The translations under genes and the position numbers were made by a program. Under the pieces are notes generated by a model. The model was not told the DNA's origin. It worked only from the letters and a program-made list of their open reading frames with translations, and ran no database searches. A stretch of 64,000 nt of DNA from Vreelandella rituensis. GTDB lineage: Bacteria > Pseudomonadota > Gammaproteobacteria > Pseudomonadales > Halomonadaceae. Numbering within the stretch: the first letter of the stretch is position 1; the number at the start of each line of letters is the position of its first letter. Positions 37,434 to 46,796 of this stretch are shown here, in pieces. The DNA lies in the NCBI RefSeq assembly GCF_003336665.1, contig NZ_QPIJ01000014.1, positions 17,013-81,012 on the forward strand. Direction: 5' to 3'.

Positions 37434-38610
37434 ACTGCTCGCTCCGCGCTATGACATCGCCTGGTATCCTTGGGCGGTGCAGTATTTCTTTATGATCGCA
37501 CTTTCCTACGCCACCTTGTGGCTGGCAGCACCGGCGCTGGTATTCGGCAAGCAGAAGTGGCTGCCCACCGCACGCCTGGCGCTGCTGGCCTGCCTGGCCA
37601 CCACCTTGTTAGCTCCGGTGGCTCTGCTCGCCGATCTGCACCAGCCGCTGCGCTTCTGGCACTTCTACGCCTATGCCAACACTCACTCCTGGATGTCTGT
37701 AGGCAGCCTGATCTTGCCGCTCTACGTGGTGGGCGTGATCGTTCTAACGTGGCTGGCCTGGCGCCCGGCGCTGCAGGCCAATCGACAGGCGCCTGGCATT
37801 GCCGGCTTCATTTCCCGCTGGCTGTCGTTGGGTGACTCTCCCACGCCACCTGTCCTGCTGGTACTCGTTGGTCTTAGCACCCTGGTCTTCTCCACCGGCA
37901 TCATGCTCTATACCGGTGCCGAGGTGGCCATCGTCAAGGCCCGCCCGCTGTGGAATACCGTCTGGCTGCCACCGATGTTCGTGGCTACCGGCTTTATCGC
38001 CGCCGCTGGGCTGATTCTATTACTCAATCGTGTAATGGGTGAGCGCTGCACCGTGGTCAGTGGCCAGATGCTCAAGGTGATGCTGGGCGCCTGCCTGGTG
38101 GCGGGCCTGGTCGCCGGCAGCTGGTTCCTCGACGGTATCAACGCCGACGTCGGCTCCGTAGCTGCGGCCATGGAGTCCGTGCGCGGCAGCGCCGAGTGGC
38201 GCAGTACTGCCCTGTGGGGCGGCTTGACCGGTGTGGCTTTGTTCGGCGCCGTGCTCTACCTACTCACTCGTCCTGCACCGCGCCGCCCAGCACTCTACGC
38301 CTGGGCCTGGCTACTGGGCCTGGTGGCCCTGCATGTTGGCTGGATGTTCCGTTGGGTAGTACTGATGGATGTGCAGACCGTGGCCCGCCACAGCGCAGGC
38401 TTCCACCATTACGGCATCCCCGCCGGTTCCTCCGGCATCTTGGGCATTGTCGGCACCTTCGGCCTGTGGCTCGCCGTTATCCTGCTGATCGACCTCTTTG
38501 TGCCTTGGCGCCAGGCCCGCCAGGGCGGCAGTGCTACCGATGTCTCCCCTGGACATGCCGTCACTCAGAACGCTGCAAATACTACTGAAGGAGTGTCCAG
38601 CCATGGATAA
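37417..38610 (+). CDS. ttrC: Tetrathionate reductase membrane subunit TtrC (NrfD/PsrC family)
   Basis: A 397-residue protein with about nine membrane segments of the NrfD/PsrC type (YPWAVQYFFMIALSYATLW near the start, HSWMSVGSLILPLYVVGV in the third helix region). It oxidises quinol in the membrane and hands electrons to TtrB. It overlaps ttrB by 17 bases and ttrA by 8 bases, so the three subunits are translationally coupled. A polar tail of about 30 residues follows the last helix. Confidence 0.9.
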   Translation: MNSTIELLAPRYDIAWYPWAVQYFFMIALSYATLWLAAPALVFGKQKWLPTARLALLACLATTLLAPVALLADLHQPLRFWHFYAYANTHSWMSVGSLILPLYVVGVIVLTWLAWRPALQANRQAPGIAGFISRWLSLGDSPTPPVLLVLVGLSTLVFSTGIMLYTGAEVAIVKARPLWNTVWLPPMFVATGFIAAAGLILLLNRVMGERCTVVSGQMLKVMLGACLVAGLVAGSWFLDGINADVGSVAAAMESVRGSAEWRSTALWGGLTGVALFGAVLYLLTRPAPRRPALYAWAWLLGLVALHVGWMFRWVVLMDVQTVARHSAGFHHYGIPAGSSGILGIVGTFGLWLAVILLIDLFVPWRQARQGGSATDVSPGHAVTQNAANTTEGVSSHG

Positions 38611-41600
38611 GTCACGTCGCCGCTTCATGAAAGGCGCTGTCGCCGCTGGCGGTGTCGCTACCTTCGCCGCCGGCTATTCTGACCCGTTGCTCAAGATGGG
38701 CAAGGGCGTCACCGGCAGCGCGGGAGAGAAGCCCAACCACCGCATCCACGACAACTCCTTAGTGCCGGAATACACCGTCGACCCGCAGAGTGGCGAGCTG
38801 ACTCTCAATCCGGATCAGCGTGTGGCCTTCACCGTCTGCTACGGCTGTACCACCAAGTGCGGCGTACGGGTGCGCGTGGACAAGGCCACAGATCAGGTGC
38901 TGCGCGTCTCCGGCAATCCCTACAACCCGCTATCCTCCGACGAGCATCTGCCGATGCGCACCCCGGTGGTTGATGCCCTGCGCGGGCTAAGCGCCTACGG
39001 CGACCAAGGTCAGCAGAACCGTTCCACCGCCTGCGCACGCGGCAACGCCATGATGGCGCAGATCGACAGCCCTTTCCGTGTGACCCACTGCCTCAAGCGG
39101 GTGGGCGGTCGCGGCGGCCGCGAGTGGCAGAAGATCTCCTTTGAGCAGCTAATCGAGGAGGTCTGCGAGGGCGGCGACCTGTTCGGCGAGGGTGAAGTGG
39201 ATGGGCTACGCGCCATCCACGACCATGACACCCTGATTGACCCAGAGAACCCGGAGTACGGCCCCAGGGCCAACCAGTTGATGGTGATGGAGGCCACCGA
39301 CTATGGCCGCTCCGCGCTGCTCAAGCGGTTCACCATGAACGCCTTCGCTACACGTAACTATGGTCATCACGGCTCCTACTGCGGTCTGGCCTATCGCATG
39401 GGCTCCGGTGCAGTGATGGATGACCTGGCCAAGAATGCCCATACCAAGCCGGACATCCAGAATGCCCGCTTCATCCTCTATGTGGGTACCGCTCCCAGCC
39501 AGGCCGGCAACCCCTTCAAGCGCCAGGGCCGCCTGATTGCCCAGGCGCGTGCCGCCGGTACCCTGGATTACGTGGTGGTCGATCCGGGCCTCAACGCCTC
39601 GGTTTCCCACGCCGCCGATCACAACCGCTGGGTACCGATCCTCCCGGGTACCGACAGCGCCCTGGCCATGGGCATGATCCAGTGGCTGCTCAACAATGAG
39701 GGCTATGCCAAGGGGTTCCTCGAACTGCCCGGTCAGCCCGCCGCTGATGCCGCCAATGAAGCGACCCACACCAACGCCACCCACCTGGTGATCGACACCG
39801 AGGGCCACCCGCGCCGTGGCCGCTTCCTGCGCGCCAGCGACCTGAACCAGGCCGAGGCCGGCAGCGAGGCTGACGTGCCCATGGTAGTGGCCGATGGCGA
39901 GCTGGTGGCAAGCGACTCGGTGATGGCCGCCGAGCTGTTCGTCAACCGAGAAGTGGCGCTGGCCGACGGCGAGACATTACGCGTTAGGAGCAGCATGACT
40001 CTGCTGCGCGATGCAGCGAACGAGCAAGACCTGGCCACTTACGCCGAGCACTGCGGTATCCCTGAGGACACCATCGTCGACCTGGCTCGGCGTTTCGCCA
40101 GTCACGGCCGCCGAGCGGTGACCAACTCTCACGGCGGCATGATGTCCGGCCACGGCTTCTACGCCGCCTTCGGGATGCAGATGCTCAATGTGCTGGCCGG
40201 CAACCATAACCGCAAGGGCGGCAGCGCCGTGGGCGGCGGCCAGTTCAATGGCGTGGGAGAAGGTCCCCGCTACGACCTGGCCAACTTTCCCGGCAAGCGC
40301 GGGCCCCAGGGCGTGTTCCTCTCCCGTTCACGCTTTCCCTACGAGAAATCCTCCGAGTACCAGCGCAAGGTGGCCGCCGGCAAAAACCCCTATCCGGCTC
40401 GCGCGCCCTGGCGCTCCCTCGCACCGCCCACCCTTACCGAGCACCTGCCTTCGGCGCTGGATGGTTACCCCTACCCGATCAAGGCGGTGATCGGCTGCAT
40501 GGCCAATCCCATCTACGGCCAGGCCGGCCTTGAGGCGCTGATCGCCGACAAGCTCAAGGACCCGAAGCGCCTGGGGCTTTTCGTGGCCATCGACGGCTTC
40601 CTCAACGAGACCAACCGCTACGCCGACTACATCGTGCCGGACTCGGTGATGTACGAAGTGTGGGGGTTTACCAGTGCCTGGAAGGGCAATCTGGGCAAGA
40701 TGACCACCGCCTGCTGGCCAGTGGTGGAGCCGCGCCAGCAGAAAAGCGAAGAAGGCGAGCCGGTCTCCATGGACAGCTTCTTCATCGCCGTGGCCAAGCG
40801 GCTGGGCCTGGCCGGCTTCGGCGACGAGGCGATCCCCGACGCTGAGGGCAACCTGCATCCGCTTCACCTTGCCGAAGACTTCTACCTGCGGGCCGCTGCC
40901 AACGTGGCTATGCAGGGTGAGCCGCTGCCCGCCGCCGACGAGAGCGACATTGTCCACGCAGGCCTAGCCCCGCTGATGCCGCGCATCGAGCGTACCCTGA
41001 AGCCCGAAGAGCACGGTCCGGTGGCCTACCTCTATGCTCGCGGCGGCCGCTTCGAGGACTTCAAAGACCACTTCAAGGGCGAAAACCTCACCAGTGCCTG
41101 GAAGCGCACCCTGTGCGTCTACAACGAGCAGGTAGGCACCAGCATCGACACCCGCAACGGCGAGCTCAACCGAGGCGTACCCTTCTACAGTATGCCGAAG
41201 CTGGCCGACGGCAGCGCCATGCGCGAGGTATTCACCGAGGAGGAGTGGCCGCTGCTGGCGTTCTCGTTCAAATCGAACCTGATGAATTCCTATGCTATCG
41301 GTCTCGAGCGACTGCGCATGATCAAGCCCTACAACCCGGTGATGATGCACCGCCAGGACGCCGAGCGCTTCGGTATATCCCATGGCGACACCATCCGCAT
41401 CGAGAGTCCCGGCGGCAGCGTGGTTGCCCTGGCGCTGGTGGGTGAGGGCGTGATGCCGGGTGCTCTGGGCATCGAGCACGGCTACGGCCACCGTGATCTG
41501 GGGGCCACCCCCCACGTGATCGACGGCGAGTCCCAACCCGACCTCGAGTGGCTACGCGCCGGCATCAATATCAATAACCTGGGCTTTAAGGATCCCACCC

Positions 41601-41689
41601 GTAGCGTGGCCGGCACCTGGCTGGAACCCATCAGTGGTGCTGCTGTACGTCAGGGATTGCCGATTCGAGTTACTCATATCGATGTCTGA
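38603..41689 (+). CDS. ttrA: Tetrathionate reductase molybdopterin subunit TtrA
   Basis: A 1028-residue molybdopterin enzyme. A twin-arginine signal (KSRRRFMKGAVAAGG) is followed by the N-terminal [4Fe-4S] motif VCYGCTTKCGVRVRV. Many segments agree with Salmonella TtrA as I remember it: FEQLIEEVCEGGDLFGEGEVDGLRAIH, YGHHGSYCGLAYRMGSGA, GTDSALAMGMIQWL, SHGGMMSGHGFY, EHGYGHRDLGATPH and GAAVRQGLPIR at the end. It reduces tetrathionate to thiosulfate in the periplasm during anaerobic respiration. The ATG at 38603 follows GAAGGAGTG and replaces a long upstream frame lying inside ttrC. Gene order B-C-A is seen in the Salmonella locus as well. Confidence 0.93.
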   Translation: MDKSRRRFMKGAVAAGGVATFAAGYSDPLLKMGKGVTGSAGEKPNHRIHDNSLVPEYTVDPQSGELTLNPDQRVAFTVCYGCTTKCGVRVRVDKATDQVLRVSGNPYNPLSSDEHLPMRTPVVDALRGLSAYGDQGQQNRSTACARGNAMMAQIDSPFRVTHCLKRVGGRGGREWQKISFEQLIEEVCEGGDLFGEGEVDGLRAIHDHDTLIDPENPEYGPRANQLMVMEATDYGRSALLKRFTMNAFATRNYGHHGSYCGLAYRMGSGAVMDDLAKNAHTKPDIQNARFILYVGTAPSQAGNPFKRQGRLIAQARAAGTLDYVVVDPGLNASVSHAADHNRWVPILPGTDSALAMGMIQWLLNNEGYAKGFLELPGQPAADAANEATHTNATHLVIDTEGHPRRGRFLRASDLNQAEAGSEADVPMVVADGELVASDSVMAAELFVNREVALADGETLRVRSSMTLLRDAANEQDLATYAEHCGIPEDTIVDLARRFASHGRRAVTNSHGGMMSGHGFYAAFGMQMLNVLAGNHNRKGGSAVGGGQFNGVGEGPRYDLANFPGKRGPQGVFLSRSRFPYEKSSEYQRKVAAGKNPYPARAPWRSLAPPTLTEHLPSALDGYPYPIKAVIGCMANPIYGQAGLEALIADKLKDPKRLGLFVAIDGFLNETNRYADYIVPDSVMYEVWGFTSAWKGNLGKMTTACWPVVEPRQQKSEEGEPVSMDSFFIAVAKRLGLAGFGDEAIPDAEGNLHPLHLAEDFYLRAAANVAMQGEPLPAADESDIVHAGLAPLMPRIERTLKPEEHGPVAYLYARGGRFEDFKDHFKGENLTSAWKRTLCVYNEQVGTSIDTRNGELNRGVPFYSMPKLADGSAMREVFTEEEWPLLAFSFKSNLMNSYAIGLERLRMIKPYNPVMMHRQDAERFGISHGDTIRIESPGGSVVALALVGEGVMPGALGIEHGYGHRDLGATPHVIDGESQPDLEWLRAGININNLGFKDPTRSVAGTWLEPISGAAVRQGLPIRVTHIDV

Positions 41690-41723
41690 TTTCGTCGGTT
41701 AGCACAACTCATTACCTACTAGC

Positions 41724-41747
41724 GCCCCTGCCAGAATCGGCAGGGGC
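41724..41747 (+). terminator. Hairpin after ttrA
   Basis: A perfect 9-bp stem (GCCCCTGCC / GGCAGGGGC) with a 6-base loop, 34 bases after the ttrA stop. There is no T-run, so it may act as a 3' stabilising hairpin or weak terminator. Confidence 0.6.
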
Positions 41748-42243
41748 ACGTTAGCAAAAATCCGCATAAACCCGTTCTCACTGCGTAGCTGAACACCCTG
41801 AGGATGGTCCTACTCATTGGCTTGCACGGCGGGCTGACAACCAAGTGGCACCTGTTATGCGATGTCAGGTCGCTACTGCGTCCGTCACGGCATGTGTCCG
41901 ATCATAGCCCGTCGCAGAATACATCGCCGTCCAAAGCCTGGCCTGCATCGAGCGTTGCATGCGGGCCGACTTTGCAGCCAGAGTATTTTTCAGACAGAGT
42001 GTAAGATAGGGACCCACAACCAAGTCTCCGTAACAGCGCGTCAGTACTGGTGATAGGCTGCTGGCGAAGCTTCTGGATCACACGCTGAGGATCTCTCGTG
42101 AATCTCCTTCAATCCTGATACTCCCCACCGTGCGGACTGATGCACTTCGGGAGAGGATTTCTGATCGTCCCGAGAGCCTTTCTGCTTCATCAGAGAGATA
42201 CGGGGAGCAGTAAGTCACACTATCATGCAAAAAGAGTTGCTCA
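41748..42243. other. Gene-poor stretch with a probable transposase scrap
   Basis: About 500 bases between the ttrA hairpin and a diguanylate cyclase gene. The only suggestive piece is the short IS5-like frame at 41804-42004. The right end should contain the promoter of the cyclase gene. Confidence 0.5.
41804..42004 (+). mobile_element. Possible IS5-family transposase remnant
   Basis: The peptide LHGGLTTKWHLLCD resembles the GG-x-TTK-x-H motif region found in IS5-group transposases. It is followed by out-of-place codons and a stop, and the remaining transposase domains and terminal inverted repeats were not found. It is read as a decayed fragment. Confidence 0.4.
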
Positions 42244-43512
42244 ATGATGCTTCAAGAAAATGCCGAGAAAACTCAGCTGATTGCCCTGGCCTCTGAGCAG
42301 GCGTATAACGCCGTGCTGATTACGGATGCTGATTTTAATAATGGCGGACCTTTTATTGAATACTGTAATCCAGCATTTTGCCAAATGACGGGTTACAAGC
42401 GCGAAGAGCTCTTGGGTCGCTCGCCACGGATATTGCAAGGTCCCCAGACAAACCTTGATGTCATCGCCTCGCTGCGCCAAGCGCTGGAGAAACGTACGTT
42501 TTGGGAAGGCAGTGCCATTAACTATCGTAAGGACAGTGAAACCTACGTGGTGAGCTGGAATGTATCGCCTGTCTTCAGCGAAAATGGCAAACTTTCGCAT
42601 TTTGTTTCCGTGCAGCAGAACATCACTTCCCGCATCAAAGCTGAAAGAGAGCGGGATATGCTGGTAAAAGCACTTAATCAAGCCAGTGACCCTGTGCTCG
42701 TCACGGATGAAAAAGAGTGCATCGTGTTCGTCAATGCCGCCTTCGAAAAGCTAACCGGTTATTCTGCCGAGGAATCGCTCGGACAAACACCCGCCTTTCT
42801 GAATTCTGGCGAACAAAGCGCGGCATTCTATCGCAAGATGTGGCAAACCTTGGAAAAAAACCAGCCATTCCAGGCGCGTTTTGTTAACCGACGCAAAGAT
42901 GGCAGCTGCTACTACGTTGAGCAGAGCATTGCCCCCGTGCAGGATGAAAAAGGCCGCTATACCCACTTTATTAGTACATCTTGGCAAGTGGATGAAATTG
43001 TTGAACGCGAAAAAGCCCTCATTGCCATGGCGGAAGAGGATAAATTGACGGGACTTTTAACCCGCCGAGCCGGTGATGAAGAATTAGCGAAGGCTTATTA
43101 TCTTTACCGCGAAGAGAAGCGTCCACTTAGCGTTATCATCTGCGATATCGATTGTTTCAAGGCCGTCAACGACACCTACGGCCACTTGGCTGGTGACCGT
43201 GTCATTCAGCAAGTTACCAAAACACTGCAAGAGCAGGTACGTCCAAGCGACCCGGTTATCCGCTGGGGCGGTGAAGAGTTTCTAGTGGTTATCCATGCGC
43301 CCATGCCCACCGCAATGGAGCTTGCTGAGCGTCTGCGCCGCGCTGTTTCTATGCTGAAAGATAAGGAAGTGGGCCGCGTAACGATTTCTCTGGGCATTGC
43401 CGAAGTGCTGCCTGAAGAGTCTATTGACCAATTGCTTGGCCGTGCCGACGGTGCTCTCTACCGCGCCAAACGTAATGGTCGCAACGTTGCTATGCCTGCT
43501 TCTGGGCAGTAA
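42244..43512 (+). CDS. PAS-PAS-GGDEF diguanylate cyclase
   Basis: A 422-residue cytoplasmic protein. Two PAS/PAC units come first: ITDADFNNGGPFIEYCNPAF to SVQQNITSRIKAERERD (about residues 20-138), then VTDEKECIVFVNAAF to about residue 260. The GGDEF domain has the active motif RWGGEEFLV and LVGR-like FGLLTRRAGDEELAKAY at its start. The first PAS has GYKREELLGRSPRILQGPQT, the phrase of a flavin-binding LOV-like PAS but with no clear Cys in the required NCRFLQ context. No membrane segment is seen. It makes cyclic di-GMP in answer to an intracellular signal. Confidence 0.9.
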   Translation: MMLQENAEKTQLIALASEQAYNAVLITDADFNNGGPFIEYCNPAFCQMTGYKREELLGRSPRILQGPQTNLDVIASLRQALEKRTFWEGSAINYRKDSETYVVSWNVSPVFSENGKLSHFVSVQQNITSRIKAERERDMLVKALNQASDPVLVTDEKECIVFVNAAFEKLTGYSAEESLGQTPAFLNSGEQSAAFYRKMWQTLEKNQPFQARFVNRRKDGSCYYVEQSIAPVQDEKGRYTHFISTSWQVDEIVEREKALIAMAEEDKLTGLLTRRAGDEELAKAYYLYREEKRPLSVIICDIDCFKAVNDTYGHLAGDRVIQQVTKTLQEQVRPSDPVIRWGGEEFLVVIHAPMPTAMELAERLRRAVSMLKDKEVGRVTISLGIAEVLPEESIDQLLGRADGALYRAKRNGRNVAMPASGQ

Positions 43513-43639
43513 TGGTTTTAGGGCGTAGATACTTGAGCCAGACGCTTTCGCCTAGTGAGCTTTAGGCCCTGATCGTCGAGGGCCATGATGAGGCCTGCGC
43601 CAAGACAGGCCCCGGTGGGTTCGGCAACGCGTGAGACGG

Positions 43640-45376
43640 TTACAGTCGGCTGGCCACGGCGTCGAGGAAGCCGTTCATGTCGACCAGGGTCTCGCCTTCC
43701 GGGTCGTTGGTCTTGCCCTTGAGGTCGCCGGTGATGATGCCAGCGTCCACGGTATCGATCAGCGCCGCCTTGAGACGATGGGCGTAGTCGATCAGGGCAT
43801 TGTTTTCCTGGCGCTCGCCCAGGGTCTCCAGGGCGTTGGCCACGGCGAACAGCAGGGCCGAGGAGTTGAAGTGCGCCTGCTTGCCATCGGTCTCAAGGTA
43901 GGTGAGGTAGAGATCGTGGGCGGTGCCGTGGGGCGCCTCGAACAGCATGGTGCCGTCCTTGCTCTCGATGATCGAGCTGGCGGTGGCCAGGCTACCGCCC
44001 AAGGCCGCGGAGATATCGGAGAAGATGTCACCGTCCAGGTTCTGCGCCGGATAGAGGGCGTTGCGGGGCGGGTCGGTGATCATCTTGGTGAGCTGGCTGG
44101 AGGGCCGCATGATCATGAACGACGGCGGCGGGGTGCCGGTCTCGGCGAGCTCACGGCGCACGTCGGTGATCGCCGTGCTGAACACCTCGTCATACTCCAT
44201 GTACTCGCGCTTGAGGCCGAAGTAGACCTCCTTCTCCTTGCGCGAGGCGTCGCGGAATACCTGAAACACCCAGTCCTTGATCGCCGCCTGGTCGTTGGAC
44301 ATCAGCAAGATGGGGTCGCCTTTCTTGACCCTGCGCGCATGTTTCTCCTCGCCGTCGACGATCACCTTGAGGATGCCGTCTTCCGAGGTGGGGGCGTTGA
44401 AGCTCCCGTACTGGTCACCGCCACCGGCGCTCATGCGCGAGATGGAAACCTGGGCCTTGCGGTCGGGAATGCCGTAGCGCTTGAGCTGCTCCACCAGCTT
44501 GTAGAGCTTGCGGCCGGTGGTGTTGTCCGGCACGCCCCACAGGGCGCGTTCCGGCGGGTTGGCGACTAGGCGGGCAGCCTGGGCATCAATCAACTCGTAG
44601 TGGTAGTTCAGCCCCAGCGCTTCCACCTGCGCACGGTAGTCGCGATCAAAGATGTCCTCGATGGCGGCGCGCATCACGCCGTCGTAGCCGGCGATTACGG
44701 TGTCCTTGAGGCCCAGATAGATGTCGCGCTTCTCGTCGATGGCGCGTTGGAAGAAGCGGTGGGCCCAGGCCTTGACGTCTTCCACGTCGTTGGTGGCCAG
44801 CAGCCAGGGGTCGCCCTTGTTGACCTCGCGACGATGCAGCTCCACCGGGTCCCCGCTTTCCCCCACGAACATCAGCTTGACCACGCCGGTAGCGCGGGAG
44901 AGCTCGTTGAAGCTGTCCTTGATGCCGCCGGTGTCCATGGTGTCCACCTCGATATCGCGTCCGGTCCACTCCGGTCGCGAGACCTTGAGGTTGCGAAACT
45001 CGATGTCTTCGCGGGTGATGTTGCCGCCGATGCCCTTGCGGATGGCCCCGTTGGGCGACTTGGTGGCCAGCGGGTGCAGGCGGGTGCCGTCGATTTTGGG
45101 GTGCTTGTCGAGCATCTCGCCAAGCTGGGTTCGGTTGACCGTCATGCCGGCATTCTTGATGCCGACGCCATGCTCCTTGAGTGCCTCGATGGCGTCGACG
45201 ATCACCTGACCGTTGGTGACCATGCGATTCTCGGCCGAGAGGTCGATTTCCACCAGCGGAATATCCAGTCGTGAGGTCACGAAGGTATCGAGGATTTTCT
45301 CGAAGGCTACCTGTGCCATCTCGTCGCCGTGGAGGATGACGAGAGGGGCGTTGACGCGGATTTTGTTGCTCATCAC
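43640..45376 (-). CDS. Isocitrate dehydrogenase-like protein with an internal domain duplication
   Basis: A 578-residue member of the isocitrate/isopropylmalate dehydrogenase family, some 170 residues longer than usual. The N-terminal part follows eukaryote-type NADP-IDH (HGDEMAQ, TKSPNGAIRKGIGGNITRE at about 105-123), and the C-terminal part has NLDGDIFSDISAALGG and APHGTAHDLY. Between them a segment appears twice: residues about 149-280 and 317-442 align (KGDPWLLATND with KGDPILLMSND; DIYLGLKDTVIAGYDGV with EVYFGLKREYMEYDEVF). Only the first copy keeps the LIDAQAARL catalytic Asp region. The expected reaction is NAD(P)-linked oxidative decarboxylation of isocitrate or a similar 2-hydroxyacid, but the substrate is uncertain. 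Confidence 0.82.
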   Translation of the reverse strand: MMSNKIRVNAPLVILHGDEMAQVAFEKILDTFVTSRLDIPLVEIDLSAENRMVTNGQVIVDAIEALKEHGVGIKNAGMTVNRTQLGEMLDKHPKIDGTRLHPLATKSPNGAIRKGIGGNITREDIEFRNLKVSRPEWTGRDIEVDTMDTGGIKDSFNELSRATGVVKLMFVGESGDPVELHRREVNKGDPWLLATNDVEDVKAWAHRFFQRAIDEKRDIYLGLKDTVIAGYDGVMRAAIEDIFDRDYRAQVEALGLNYHYELIDAQAARLVANPPERALWGVPDNTTGRKLYKLVEQLKRYGIPDRKAQVSISRMSAGGGDQYGSFNAPTSEDGILKVIVDGEEKHARRVKKGDPILLMSNDQAAIKDWVFQVFRDASRKEKEVYFGLKREYMEYDEVFSTAITDVRRELAETGTPPPSFMIMRPSSQLTKMITDPPRNALYPAQNLDGDIFSDISAALGGSLATASSIIESKDGTMLFEAPHGTAHDLYLTYLETDGKQAHFNSSALLFAVANALETLGERQENNALIDYAHRLKAALIDTVDAGIITGDLKGKTNDPEGETLVDMNGFLDAVASRL

Positions 45377-45500
45377 GGTTCCCTGTTTGTGGTGATCGAT
45401 CGGTGATGATCGTAACGATGTTCAGTAGGTATTAGGGTACGCCTGCCGCCGGCATGACGCTACGCGCAGAAAGCAGTAGGGCGCAGAAGGGGGCGCTGGA

Positions 45501-46751
45501 CTAAGCGTGGAGATGGGTCGACCAGCGCTCGTCGGGATGCACCTCGTTGGCCGGCAGCAGCGGGTCGTAGCCCTCCTTGCGCAGCGCTTTGATCACCTCG
45601 CGAGTGTGGTCGCTGCCAAGGGTCTCCAGGGTGGCCTCCACCTCGGTGGCGCGCAGGGCGAGGTCGGTGAAGGTGCGCTGGTGGGCGATCTGAATCACAT
45701 TGGCGCGCTGGTCGGCGAGCAGCCGGGTCAACTCGGCCAAAGCGCCAGGCACGTCGGGAATCGCCACCCGCACCCGCACGATGCGGGCGGTGCGCACCAG
45801 CCCGCGCTGGATCACCGAGGCGAGCGCCAGCATGTCGATGTTGCCGCCGCACAGGATCAGGCCCACCTTGCGGCCGCGGTAGCGCTCGGGGTCGGCCAGC
45901 ACTGCGGCGAGTCCGGCGGCGCCGGCGCCCTCGGCCACGGTCTTCTCTATCTCCAGGAGCAGCAGGATGGCGCGCTCGATCTCGGGTTCGTCGACCAGCA
46001 CGATGTCGTGTACCCGTTCGCGCACGATGGGCAGGGTGAGCCTGCCGGGCTGCTTGACCGCGATGCCCTCAGCGAGGGTGGCGTGGCCGCACTGGATCGC
46101 TTCACCGGCAAGCGCCTGCTGCATGGCCGGGAAGCGCTTGGTCTGTACGCCAATTACCTCGATGCCCGGCTTGAGCTCGGTGGCGGCGATGGCGTTGCCC
46201 GCAATCAGTCCGCCGCCGCCGATGGGGATCACCAGGGCGTCGAGGTCGGGCACCTCCTCGAGCATTTCCAACGCGACGGTGCCTTGCCCAGCGATGATGC
46301 GCTCGTCGTCGTAGGGGTGCACGAATACCAGGTGGTGCTCGGCGGCGAGACGCCAGGCCACTTCGCCGGCCTCGGCGACGTCCTCGCCCTCCAGGTGCAC
46401 CTCGGCGCCGAGTTCGCGGGTGTTGCGCACCTTGAGGTTGGGGGTATGGCGGGGCATGACGATGGTGGCGCGGATGCCAAGCCGGGCCGCATGGTAGGCC
46501 ACCGCCTGGGCATGGTTGCCGGCGGACATGGCAATCACCCCGCGGGCACGCTCTTCTTCGCTGAGGCTCAGCAGGTGGTTCAGCGCGCCACGCTCCTTGA
46601 AAGCGGCGGTAAACTGGTGGTTCTCGAACTTGATGTAGAGTTCGCAGCCGGTGATGCGCGACAGGGTGTGGGAGTGCAGGCAGGGGGTGCGCTCGACGCT
46701 CCCGGAGATGCGGGCGGCGGCGGCACGGATATCATCGAGTGTTACGCTCAT
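45501..46751 (-). CDS. Threonine ammonia-lyase (threonine dehydratase) with ACT domain
   Basis: A 416-residue PLP enzyme. The PLP lysine is Lys52 in HQFTAAFKERGALNHL; SAGNHAQAVAYHA and the phosphate-binding PIGGGGLIAG follow. After about residue 325 an ACT-type domain begins (RVRVAIPDVPGALAELTRLLADQRANVIQI). It deaminates L-threonine, and serine, to 2-oxobutyrate. The length and single ACT domain match the catabolic/short-form threonine ammonia-lyase of about 400 residues. It lies 45 bases before the ChaC gene stop side on the same strand, in a possible two-gene unit. Confidence 0.92.
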   Translation of the reverse strand: MSVTLDDIRAAAARISGSVERTPCLHSHTLSRITGCELYIKFENHQFTAAFKERGALNHLLSLSEEERARGVIAMSAGNHAQAVAYHAARLGIRATIVMPRHTPNLKVRNTRELGAEVHLEGEDVAEAGEVAWRLAAEHHLVFVHPYDDERIIAGQGTVALEMLEEVPDLDALVIPIGGGGLIAGNAIAATELKPGIEVIGVQTKRFPAMQQALAGEAIQCGHATLAEGIAVKQPGRLTLPIVRERVHDIVLVDEPEIERAILLLLEIEKTVAEGAGAAGLAAVLADPERYRGRKVGLILCGGNIDMLALASVIQRGLVRTARIVRVRVAIPDVPGALAELTRLLADQRANVIQIAHQRTFTDLALRATEVEATLETLGSDHTREVIKALRKEGYDPLLPANEVHPDERWSTHLHA

Positions 46752-46796
46752 GGAGGATCGCTCCTTGCGATGGGTTGTTATTCTCGGTGGCGGTTC

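Noticed and set aside
39206..39808. Long minus-strand open frame inside ttrA
   Set aside because: It is antisense to a clear gene in GC-rich DNA, has no family motif and no ribosome site; a shadow frame.
36657..41689. Sulfite dehydrogenase SoeABC or polysulfide/thiosulfate reductase
   Set aside because: The large subunit agrees along its length with TtrA, including many specific segments, and has the TtrA size of about 1020-1030 residues.
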